Assembly: GCA_026985385.1 (NCBI GenBank)
Contig: JALSQM010000069.1
Span: 1 to 11,709 of the forward strand
DNA length: 11,709 bases
Reading direction: 5' to 3'
From: Acidilobaceae archaeon
Lineage (GTDB): Archaea > Thermoproteota > Thermoprotei_A > Sulfolobales > Acidilobaceae
The notes below the pieces were generated by a model. It was given only the letters and a program-made list of their open reading frames with translations, made no database searches and had not been told where the DNA came from. Both the position numbers and the translations under genes were made by a program. Positions 1 to 5,928 of this stretch are shown piece by piece (within the stretch, counting starts at the first letter, position 1; each line of letters opens with the position of its first letter).

Positions 1-150
1 AAGAGGCTCCCCGACGGCTCGATCGACGCGCACACCCAGCTCCTAGACCCCGTGCACGGCGTGGCGTGGCACGTCATAGAGGCTAGGCCCTCTGATGTGG
101 GGGAGAAGCTTGAATACGTGAGGGGGCCCTGCCTGGTTATTAAGGTGTGA
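1..150 (+). CDS. C-terminal end of an unidentified protein (partial)
   Basis: An open frame runs from the first base of the window to a TGA at 148-150 and gives 49 residues, beginning KRLPDGSIDAHTQ and ending GPCLVIKV. Codon use (AGG, ATA, CTC/CTA) matches the neighbouring genes, which supports real coding. The start lies outside the window. The visible part is soluble, with no membrane segment and a single Cys near the end. I do not recognise the family and assign no function. The 125-nt gap after it, with a promoter-like AT-rich island, suggests it is not in the same transcript as the next gene. Confidence 0.6.
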   Translation, partial: KRLPDGSIDAHTQLLDPVHGVAWHVIEARPSDVGEKLEYVRGPCLVIKV

Positions 151-216
151 CTAGAGGGGGATAATGTACGAGTTGGACATTACACCCAACTGGTTCTATC
201 GGGGGAGCCCCGTAAC

Positions 217-234
217 ACTTATCTAATTGATAAC
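217..234 (+). promoter_or_regulatory. Promoter-like AT-rich island with TTATC-N5-GATAA dyad
   Basis: In a GC-rich gap, 217-234 is strikingly A/T-rich. It contains TTATCTAA (219-226), which could serve as an archaeal TATA box; a start site about 25 nt downstream would fall near 247-250 and leave a leader of roughly 27 nt with a purine-rich ribosome site before the ATG at 276. The island is also a perfect inverted repeat, TTATC (219-223), spacer TAATT, GATAA (229-233). This could be an operator overlapping the TATA box. The assignment rests on sequence only; no start site is known. Confidence 0.45.
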
Positions 235-275
235 TGAGCCCCTAACACGTCCCCGGGAGTATCAGGGGATGGGAG

Positions 276-509
276 ATGCCTAAACCTCCGGGAGCCCTAA
301 TCTGGACCTGGGTGGCAACCTACCTCTACGCCGCCATATTCTGGGCCATAGAGTTCACTAAGAGCCACAAGGACATCGCCGGCCACATGATAGCCTCGGC
401 GCCCGCGGGCTTCTGGTATACCATAGTCTTCGGCGGGCTGGTAATGGGACTAATCGTCGGCGCCTACCTCGCCGAGACTCTAAGTAGGAAGCCCTCTCAG
501 GGGAGGTGA
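276..509 (+). CDS. Small two-helix membrane protein paired with SSS symporter
   Basis: This is a 77-residue protein with two predicted membrane helices (about residues 7-26 and 45-67), joined by a short polar loop rich in Lys, His and Asp (29-37), and with a basic C-terminal tail. The ATG at 276 is preceded by GGGGATGGGAG, a plausible ribosome site. The stop TGA (507-509) lies 4 nt before the GTG of the downstream symporter, and the symporter's ribosome site GGGGAGGTGA overlaps the end of this gene, so the two are probably translated together. Small two-helix proteins encoded next to SSS permeases are known in several families (YhdT with PanF; the DUF3311 and DUF4212 families with other symporters). 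The position suggests a similar accessory subunit. I cannot say which of those families, if any, this belongs to. Confidence 0.75.
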   Translation: MPKPPGALIWTWVATYLYAAIFWAIEFTKSHKDIAGHMIASAPAGFWYTIVFGGLVMGLIVGAYLAETLSRKPSQGR

Positions 510-513
510 TGGC

Positions 514-2193
514 GTGGTGTCCGAGATAAACGCTACGGTGATAACGATAGTAATCATCTACTTCATAATAATAACCATTATAGGCATATGGTCGAGGCGC
601 TACCTGAGGGCCCCGACGGACTACCACATAGCCGGCAGGCAGGTGGGCGCTTTCGTCAACGGCTCCGCCTATATAGCCTCGTACTTCAGCCCGGCCAGCC
701 TCCTCGGGCTGCCGGCCTTCATATTCCTGCTGAGCTACCCCATGTACTGGGCGCTGCTGGGTATAACAGCTATACTCCCCATAGGAGCGGGCCTCGTAGC
801 CGCCCAACTGAGGCGCTACGCCCCCGTGAGTGTCCTCGACTACTATGCTGACAGGTATGAGAGCCCCAAGCTCTCCAGGGTACTCCTAACATTCGCGGTC
901 TTCTGGGGTGGCATCCTCTACATAGTGCTATCGATAGTGGGTATGGCCCTAGCCCTGGTAGCCATCGCTCATATAGGGTACCTCTACAGCCTAGCGATAT
1001 CCGTGATCATAGTCATCATATACGTGTGGTTCGGCGGCATGATAGCGACCACGTGGAACGCCGCCTTCCAGGCCTGGGTTATGCTACTAGCCGCCTGGGC
1101 GGTCGTGGCGGGCGTGATAGCCAAGGCCGGAGGCTGGGGGGCCCTCTGGCACCACGTGGTGGCCGCTAACCCGAAGTTCTTCTATTCGGGCCCATTCAAC
1201 GAGTTGTTCGTTAAGACCCTTGTTAAGAAGAACTTCGACCCAAGCGTCCTCTACGCGAGCGGGGCCATAGGCACGATACTGTTCTACTTCACCTGGCACT
1301 TCGGCGCCCTCTCAATGCCATACGCTATAGTCAGGATATTCACGGCCACCGACGAGCGCACCGCCAGGTGGACCATGGTATGGGCGGGCCTCATAGGCAA
1401 CCTCTTCTACATAGCGCTCATAATAATTGGGAGCGCCGCCGCCTTCTTCATAGCCAGCTACCACCCCATAGCCCAGCAGCTCCACGGCCACGTGATCCCA
1501 TTCCACGGGCTCAAGGAGAAGTTCGAGAACTACCCGCCCCTGATACAGTCCGTGATAGTGCTCGCCACGGAGGCCCACAAGTACAACGTGCCCGGGACTA
1601 ACATACCGGACTACTCCACCCTAGCTGTAGCCGAGGCCGTCGGCAACAACGTCATACTAGGCCTCCTCACCGCCGGCGCCCTAGCCATAGCCATGCCCAC
1701 GGTGGCCAGCTGGGCGGTGCTCATGAGCACGATAGTCTCCAGAGACTGGCCGAGGCACATCTTCGAGAAGCCCCTGAGCCCCGAGAAGGAGATATTCCTA
1801 GCCAGGATAACGGCCACGGTACTCATACTGATAGGCATGCTGATAGCCTTCAGTCCCCCGGCGCTGATACTCGACATGAGCGGCGCCGCCTTCGTGGTGC
1901 TAGTATCGACTCTAGCGCCCCCACTATTCCTCGGCATATGGTGGAGGAGGCCTGGCAAGTGGGCGCTCATAACGCACGTGATAATAATGTTCCCACTCAC
2001 AACGTTCACGTGGCTATACGCCAAGTACCACTGGGGGAGCCCCCACGCCTTCGCCTTCAACCCCAAGTACGCCACGCCGCACCAGGCCTACTGGGTGTTC
2101 GTCGGGTTCCTGGTGTTCATAATACTCTCACTGATATTCAAGCCGCCCAAGAGGGAGACGGTCGAGAAGTACGTGGACGCCCTCCACGGCTAG
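514..2193 (+). CDS. Sodium:solute symporter (SSS) family permease
   Basis: This 559-residue polytopic membrane protein has about 13 hydrophobic segments, the usual SSS size and layout. The N-terminal helix (6-26) is followed by the family motif around the second helix: DYHIAGR (36-42), then SAYIASYFSPASLLGLP (51-67). The SSS core continues through a conserved region at about 385-410 (AGALAIAMPTVASW, then STIVSRD). There is a long polar extracytoplasmic loop at about 315-365 and a basic C-terminus. The GTG start at 514 is set by a strong ribosome site, GGGAGGTGA, 5 nt upstream; the ATG at 509 is out of frame. The protein should import a small organic solute (monocarboxylate, amino acid, sugar or vitamin) driven by Na+ or H+. 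The substrate cannot be read from the sequence. In the motif that is Met-Ser-Thr in PutP, this protein has Met-Pro-Thr (394-396), so the coupling ion is uncertain. Confidence 0.92.
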   Translation: MVSEINATVITIVIIYFIIITIIGIWSRRYLRAPTDYHIAGRQVGAFVNGSAYIASYFSPASLLGLPAFIFLLSYPMYWALLGITAILPIGAGLVAAQLRRYAPVSVLDYYADRYESPKLSRVLLTFAVFWGGILYIVLSIVGMALALVAIAHIGYLYSLAISVIIVIIYVWFGGMIATTWNAAFQAWVMLLAAWAVVAGVIAKAGGWGALWHHVVAANPKFFYSGPFNELFVKTLVKKNFDPSVLYASGAIGTILFYFTWHFGALSMPYAIVRIFTATDERTARWTMVWAGLIGNLFYIALIIIGSAAAFFIASYHPIAQQLHGHVIPFHGLKEKFENYPPLIQSVIVLATEAHKYNVPGTNIPDYSTLAVAEAVGNNVILGLLTAGALAIAMPTVASWAVLMSTIVSRDWPRHIFEKPLSPEKEIFLARITATVLILIGMLIAFSPPALILDMSGAAFVVLVSTLAPPLFLGIWWRRPGKWALITHVIIMFPLTTFTWLYAKYHWGSPHAFAFNPKYATPHQAYWVFVGFLVFIILSLIFKPPKRETVEKYVDALHG

Positions 2194-2224
2194 AGGCCCC
2201 AGCGGCTAGAGCGCGTCCCCCTCC

Positions 2225-2232
2225 TTTTTATA
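2225..2232 (+). promoter_or_regulatory. T-run and TATA box (TTTTTATA)
   Basis: TTTTTATA is the only A/T-rich stretch in the 67-nt gap after the symporter. Its centre lies about 32 nt before the GTG at 2261. By archaeal spacing a transcript would start near 2254-2256, giving an almost leaderless mRNA, which agrees with the absence of a ribosome site before 2261. The T5 run 31 nt after the symporter stop could also act as a T-rich archaeal terminator for the upstream unit. Confidence 0.6.
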
Positions 2233-2246
2233 GTGGCCTCCCACCT

Positions 2247-2260
2247 CCCACTCTAGTGGG
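2247..2260 (+). promoter_or_regulatory. 14-bp palindrome CCCACT-CT-AGTGGG at a probable start site
   Basis: CCCACT (2247-2252) and AGTGGG (2255-2260) are perfect reverse complements separated by 2 nt. They directly abut the GTG start codon at 2261 and cover the transcription start expected from the TATA box at 2225-2232. Just upstream, CCTCCCA is repeated in tandem (2237-2243 and 2244-2250). The position fits a repressor operator, but no regulator is identified. Confidence 0.35.
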
Positions 2261-2929
2261 GTGGGTGCCACGCCCCTCTTCAGGAGGGTAGACCTAGGCT
2301 ACCTCGAGAGGAAGCTGGTGTTGGAGGGGAGGCCATCCAAGATAAGGGTGGTGAGCGGGGCTAGGGTGGGCGCGGGCGACGCCGCTAGGAAGGCGCTCGA
2401 GGAGGCGTCTAGGAGGCCCCTGGGCCTCGGCCGTAGGAGGCTTGCCGTGGAGGGAGTGAAACTATACTATTACCCCTACTGGATATACACGGTTGAGTTC
2501 TCGATCAGGGCCCTCCCCCTCTGGAGGCTGAGCAGGCACGAGGCCACCTTGTCGGTTGACGGCGTTAATGGGCATACTACATTCGCTGACAGGCCTCCAT
2601 CGTGGGAGTGGCGGGAGGCCTCTGGCGACGAGCTGGTAAAGCTCTTCGTCGATGGGAGGACTGCTGATAGGCTCGCCGACGTCGAGCTGCCGAAGCTGGC
2701 CGCGCTAAGCCTCGGGGGGCACATAGTGTCTGTGAAGAAGAGGTCTAGGATGCTCGTGTATAAGCCCATCTGGGTAGTGGTAGCCCGCGAGGAGGCCTCG
2801 GGGAGGAGGGTGGCCGCCATAGTGGATGCCCTCACCTGGGGCGTCGGGGTGGTCTGGTACCCCCGCGGGAGGAGGATGCCGGAGGTGTTCGAGGATGCGA
2901 GGAGGAGCGGGGCGCCCCCCACCCTATAG
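2261..2929 (+). CDS. Protein of unknown function with a two-fold repeated motif
   Basis: A 222-residue soluble protein that I do not recognise. The GTG start is chosen because it lies at leaderless distance from TTTTTATA and no ribosome site precedes it. An Arg/Ala-rich N-terminal part (about 1-65) is followed by a strand-like motif YYYPYWIYTVEF (69-80) leading to SVDGVNG (98-104). After an acidic/basic linker a similar motif recurs: VYKPIWVVV (166-174) leading to AIVDALTWGV (186-195). This Tyr-x-Pro-x-Trp ... Val-Asp pattern resembles paired beta-hairpin units, in which a hydrophobic strand is followed by a VDG turn, but I can name no family for it. There is no signal peptide, clear membrane helix or catalytic motif. 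The last 35 nt overlap the downstream UspA-fold gene, which suggests translational coupling. Confidence 0.8.
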   Translation: MGATPLFRRVDLGYLERKLVLEGRPSKIRVVSGARVGAGDAARKALEEASRRPLGLGRRRLAVEGVKLYYYPYWIYTVEFSIRALPLWRLSRHEATLSVDGVNGHTTFADRPPSWEWREASGDELVKLFVDGRTADRLADVELPKLAALSLGGHIVSVKKRSRMLVYKPIWVVVAREEASGRRVAAIVDALTWGVGVVWYPRGRRMPEVFEDARRSGAPPTL

Positions 2930-3350
2930 GCTCATAGTAGCCGCCGTCAGCGAGAAGCGGGAGGGGCTCCACACCATCGAGGCAGCGGCGAGGCTGGCGG
3001 CCGCCTCCCACGCCAAGCTCGTCGTGTACCACGCCATAGACCTTCCATCCATACCCCTCCCACCAGACTCCCCCCTATTCAGGGAGGCGCTAGCAGCCCT
3101 CAGGGAGAGGGCTCTGAACATCCTGAGGGCGGCTGAGGCCATAGCTAGATCCCTCGGCGTGGATGACGTTGAAACCGTGAAGCTCGAGGGGGACCCGGTG
3201 GAGGGCCTCTGGGAGGTAGTGAGGAGGGTGGGGAGGCCCGACCTGATAGTGGTGGGCCGCCCCCCCAGGGGGGTTCTGGGGTCGAGGGTTACGAGGATCC
3301 TCAGGGGCTCCCCCTCAAGCGTGCTAATAGCCTCCCCACAACGCCCCTAA
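2895..3350 (+). CDS. UspA-fold (universal stress protein family) protein
   Basis: This 151-residue protein has the single-domain Usp layout: a first strand YRLIVAAVS (11-19), a helix rich in Ala, a second strand KLVVYHAIDLP (41-51), a long helix at about 61-87, the strand DLIVVGRP (116-123), and the C-terminal signature GVLGSRVTRILRGSPSSVLIA (126-146, shown here only as motif). The ATG at 2895 is preferred over an in-frame ATG at 2826. GGAGGTG lies 7 nt before it, and the residues between the two do not look like Usp sequence. In canonical ATP-binding Usp proteins the first strand ends in an Asp (often Val-Asp-Gly-Ser) and the signature is Gly-x2-Gly-x9-Gly-Ser/Thr. Here that Asp position is Ser19, and the loop before Gly129-Ser130 is several residues short. 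ATP binding is therefore doubtful. The gene overlaps its upstream partner by 35 nt and the opposing phosphoesterase gene by 50 nt. Confidence 0.85.
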   Translation: MRGGAGRPPPYRLIVAAVSEKREGLHTIEAAARLAAASHAKLVVYHAIDLPSIPLPPDSPLFREALAALRERALNILRAAEAIARSLGVDDVETVKLEGDPVEGLWEVVRRVGRPDLIVVGRPPRGVLGSRVTRILRGSPSSVLIASPQRP

Positions 3351-4077
3351 GACCCCTAAGCCTCTCCCCCGGGGGCCTAGCGGCTGCTTGAATGCTCGAG
3401 ACGAGCCTGCCCTGGGGGTCGATCCTGCGGATCTCCACCCACTGATCCCTTATGACGATGTAGCCCAGGCTCCTCCTCCAGTCTATCGCTAGCCTTGAGA
3501 GCACCCTCTCGCAGAGGGCCCCAGCGTGTATGACCCTATGCGGCTCGTCCACTATCAGCCTGTGGGTATGGCCCAGTACTAGCCACATGCTACCCGGGAG
3601 GGCTAGGCGCCTCCTAACCCTCCTACCCCACTCGACAACGCACTCATCGCTCTCCCGCGTCGTGAAGCCCCTAGTCCACAGGCACTCCTCGAGCCACCTC
3701 CTCTCGTAGAGGTGCCCGTGGGTTAGGAGGTAGGCGACATCGCTCCCGGGTAGTATGTAGTAGTCCCTCACAACCCTCGCCAGGCCCTCGAGGCACCTCT
3801 CAGCGCCGCTGTCATGGTTCCCCTCAACGTACACGACGTATGATGCCCCGCTCTCCCTGGCAAGCCTCGAAACGGCCAGCCTCCACTCGCTACACGAAGA
3901 GGAGACCCTGCCCCGGGGCTCGCACGTATCCCCCAGGAGCACGAGGGCGGCGACTGGGGCCTCCCTCCTAGCGGCTAATAGGGCCCTCCCCAGACCGCAG
4001 TGGCCGTGGATGTCTGAGAGCACCAGGATCCTCGGGGCCGTCTCCTCCAGGTACTCCGCGGATAGAACATCGATCAC
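3301..4077 (-). CDS. Calcineurin-like metallophosphoesterase
   Basis: A 258-residue minus-strand protein with all the metallophosphoesterase motifs in order: SDIHGH (21-26), GDTCE (49-53), GNHD (86-89), THGH (119-122) and GHTH (169-172). These supply the Asp, His and Asn ligands for a two-metal centre that hydrolyses phosphomono- or diesters. The substrate is unknown; the size and compact single domain suit a small cytoplasmic phosphodiesterase of the YfcE/MJ0936 type. The start is GTG (complement of 4075-4077) with no strong ribosome site. TTTAATA on the same strand at 4121-4115 fits a short-leader transcript. Seven Cys residues (27, 52, 62, 95, 132, 146, 189) are many for this size, and two sit beside metal ligands. 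The 3' end overlaps the convergent UspA-fold gene by 50 nt. Confidence 0.9.
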   Translation of the reverse strand: MIDVLSAEYLEETAPRILVLSDIHGHCGLGRALLAARREAPVAALVLLGDTCEPRGRVSSSCSEWRLAVSRLARESGASYVVYVEGNHDSGAERCLEGLARVVRDYYILPGSDVAYLLTHGHLYERRWLEECLWTRGFTTRESDECVVEWGRRVRRRLALPGSMWLVLGHTHRLIVDEPHRVIHAGALCERVLSRLAIDWRRSLGYIVIRDQWVEIRRIDPQGRLVSSIQAAARPPGERLRGLRGVVGRLLARLRGSP

Positions 4078-4097
4078 CGGGGAGGCCCCGCGATACC

Positions 4098-4143
4098 CTC
4101 TGAGCCCACCAGAGTATTAAACCCCGGGCCCCCTGTAGGCCCG
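4098..4143. promoter_or_regulatory. Divergent promoter: one A/T box between two dyads
   Basis: The 95-nt gap between the divergent phosphoesterase and ABC operon contains one A/T box, TATTAAA (4115-4121; TTTAATA on the other strand). It lies about 41 nt from the phosphoesterase GTG and about 55 nt from the binding-protein ATG, so it could serve as TATA box in both directions. Directly left of it is the perfect dyad CTCTG-N7-CAGAG (4098-4102 with 4110-4114). To the right is CGGGCC-N7-GGCCCG (4125-4130 with 4138-4143). The rightward transcript would start near 4145 and keep the ribosome site GGGAGGT at 4158-4164. The dyads may be operators, but short GC-rich dyads also arise by chance. Confidence 0.45.
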
Positions 4144-4172
4144 TGTAGCCCCTGAGTGGGAGGTCTCGAGGG

Positions 4173-5882
4173 ATGGGTAGGAGGTCTAGGAGGGCAGTCA
4201 GTGGCTGGGCGCTGGCGGCTGCCATAATCATAGTGATAATTATAGTGGCTGGGGTGGCGGCGTACTACTACCACAGGGCGGCCAAGCCCGGCGCTACCGC
4301 GACCACGACAACAAGCCCGGCGGCGACCACGACTACTGGAACCCAGACTACCACATCAAGCCCGCCCGCTACCACCACGGCTCCGAGCACCTCCCCAACT
4401 ACGACCACGGCTACCACTGGTAAGAAGAGGGTCGTCGTAATCGGTGTAACCGATAAGATAACAGACCTAGACCCCGCTAACGCCTACGACTTCTTCACCT
4501 GGGAGGTGCTAAGCAACATAATGTCAGGCCTCGTAAAGTACGATCCAGACACTGGTAAGATAGTCGGCGACCTCGCCACGAGCTGGGAGGTGAAGGATCA
4601 CGGTAAGGTCTGGATATTCCACCTCAGGCACGACGCCAGGTTCGCGGATGGCACGCCGTGCACGGCCTACGATGTTGTCAGGAGCGTTAAGAGGGTCATG
4701 AGGATCAAGGGCGACCCCTCCTGGCTGGTCACCGAGTTCGTCGAGAACGTGACTGCCCTGGACAAGTACACCGTCGAGTTCACCCTCAAGACCCCGGCCA
4801 GCTACTTCCTAGCGCTGGTGGCGACGCCACCCTACTTCCCGGTGAGCCCCAAGTACCCGCCGGATAAGATAGTGAGCGACGCCACCTGGGGCGGCTGCGG
4901 GCCGTACATGATAGCTAAGTGGGTGAGGGACGAGATACTGGTGCTCAAGCCGAACCCATACTACTACGGGCCCAAGCCCAAGAACGACGAGGTCGTCATA
5001 AAGTTCTACAGCAGCTCCGAGGCCCTCAGGGCGGCTCTCGAGGCCGGTGATATAGACATAGCCTGGAGGACCCTCAACCCCGACGATATAAAGGCCTTCG
5101 AGAACAAGCCCGGCTTCAGGGTCATAGAGGTTCCAGGCCTCTTCATAAGGTACATAGTCGTGAAGACGGACGCCCCGCCAACGAATAACAAGCTGGTGAG
5201 GCAGGCGATAGCGGCCGCCATAGATAGGAGGGAGATAGCGGAGCTAGTCTACCACGGCACTGTCGAGCCGCTCTACAGCCTTGTGCCCAAGGGCATGTGG
5301 AGCCACATAGACGCATTCAAGAAGTACGGCGACGGCAACATACAGCTCGCGAGGCAGCTCCTCAAGAAGGCCGGCTACAGCGAGGAGCACAAGCTACACC
5401 TAGTCCTATGGTACACGCCCACCCACTACGGCAGCACCGAGGCCCAGCTGGCCGCCGTGATAAAGCAGGAGCTTGAGAGGACCGGGATGATAACGGTGGA
5501 GGTGCGCAGCAGCGAGTGGGCCCAGTTCGTTAACCAGCTCAGGAGCGGCCAGTTCATGCTGAGCCTCCTAGGCTGGTACCCCGACTACCTCGACCCAGAC
5601 GACTACCTAACACCGTTCCTGATGTCGACAGCCAACAAGTGGACTGGAACCGGCTACAAGAACCCGGTGGTGGACAAGCTCCTAAAGGAGGCTGAGACTA
5701 TAACGAACCAGACCGAGAGGGCTGAGATATACGTGAAGGTCCAGGAGATACTGGCGGATGACGTGCCATTCATACCCCTGGTGCAGGGTAAGCTCTACGT
5801 GGTAACCTCCACGAAGGTGGTGAGCCTCAAGATAAGCCCGCTCATGTTCCTACTCTACGACACCATACAGGTTAAGAGCTAG
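4173..5882 (+). CDS. Family-5 ABC solute-binding protein, membrane-anchored
   Basis: A 569-residue extracytoplasmic binding protein of SBP_bac_5 type (oligopeptide, dipeptide, nickel or oligosaccharide class) that delivers ligand to the permeases encoded next. It has a basic N-terminus with five Arg, one membrane helix (about 13-33), a Thr/Ser/Pro/Ala stalk (about 40-83) and the binding domain (84-569). Family hallmarks are VKYDPDTGKIVGDLATSWEV followed by FHLRHDARFADGTPCTAYDVV in the first lobe, and GWYPDYLDPDDYLTPF in the C-terminal part. There is no Cys lipobox. Anchoring is by an uncleaved helix or by a class III (PibD-type) signal, since Arg7-Ala8-Val9 before the helix fits that cleavage pattern. 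The ATG at 4173 has GGGAGGT 8 nt upstream. Ligand specificity cannot be inferred. Confidence 0.93.
   Translation: MGRRSRRAVSGWALAAAIIIVIIIVAGVAAYYYHRAAKPGATATTTTSPAATTTTGTQTTTSSPPATTTAPSTSPTTTTATTGKKRVVVIGVTDKITDLDPANAYDFFTWEVLSNIMSGLVKYDPDTGKIVGDLATSWEVKDHGKVWIFHLRHDARFADGTPCTAYDVVRSVKRVMRIKGDPSWLVTEFVENVTALDKYTVEFTLKTPASYFLALVATPPYFPVSPKYPPDKIVSDATWGGCGPYMIAKWVRDEILVLKPNPYYYGPKPKNDEVVIKFYSSSEALRAALEAGDIDIAWRTLNPDDIKAFENKPGFRVIEVPGLFIRYIVVKTDAPPTNNKLVRQAIAAAIDRREIAELVYHGTVEPLYSLVPKGMWSHIDAFKKYGDGNIQLARQLLKKAGYSEEHKLHLVLWYTPTHYGSTEAQLAAVIKQELERTGMITVEVRSSEWAQFVNQLRSGQFMLSLLGWYPDYLDPDDYLTPFLMSTANKWTGTGYKNPVVDKLLKEAETITNQTERAEIYVKVQEILADDVPFIPLVQGKLYVVTSTKVVSLKISPLMFLLYDTIQVKS
4296..4418 (+). 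repeat. Low-complexity Thr/Ser/Pro-rich stalk coding region
   Basis: These roughly 41 codons of the binding-protein gene are almost entirely Thr (ACC/ACG/ACA/ACT), with Ser, Pro and Ala, and include several runs of three or four Thr. The segment links the membrane helix to the binding domain. In archaeal surface binding proteins such segments are commonly O-glycosylated spacers. It is short, imperfect and not a tandem DNA repeat; synonymous codons vary freely. Confidence 0.7.
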
Positions 5883-5920
5883 CCCCAAATGGAAGTCTAG
5901 GGCCCCGGGTTCCACCCAAC

Positions 5921-5928
5921 TCTTTTCT
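5921..5928 (+). terminator. Pyrimidine/T-rich tract after the binding-protein gene
   Basis: TCTTTTCT lies 38 nt after the stop of the binding-protein gene, in the 110-nt gap before the first permease. It is the only T-rich tract there. It could cause partial termination, so that the binding protein is made in excess over the membrane components, which is usual for such operons. A hairpin-like dyad, AGGCCC-N7-GGGCCT (5952-5957 with 5965-5970), follows rather than precedes it. The evidence is weak. Confidence 0.3.

Noticed and set aside
171..191. AGTTGG-N9-CCAACT inverted repeat
   Set aside because: It is a short stem of six pairs in a gap, with no promoter or terminator context to give it meaning.
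200..212. CGGGG-GAG-CCCCG hairpin as a terminator of the first gene
   Set aside because: There is no T-run after it, archaeal termination rarely needs a hairpin, and a similar CGGGG-AGG-CCCCG occurs at 4078-4090. It is probably GC-rich chance.
358..807. 149-codon minus-strand open frame
   Set aside because: It lies opposite the symporter unit and reads as Arg/Tyr/Gly-rich sequence with no domain. It is a shadow of GC-rich coding DNA.
1611..2075. 154-codon minus-strand open frame over the symporter
   Set aside because: It is antisense to conserved membrane helices, with no ribosome site and no family pattern.
2826..2894. Upstream ATG as start of the Usp gene
   Set aside because: The extra 23 residues lie inside the upstream gene and resemble no Usp sequence. 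ATG at 2895 has the better ribosome site.
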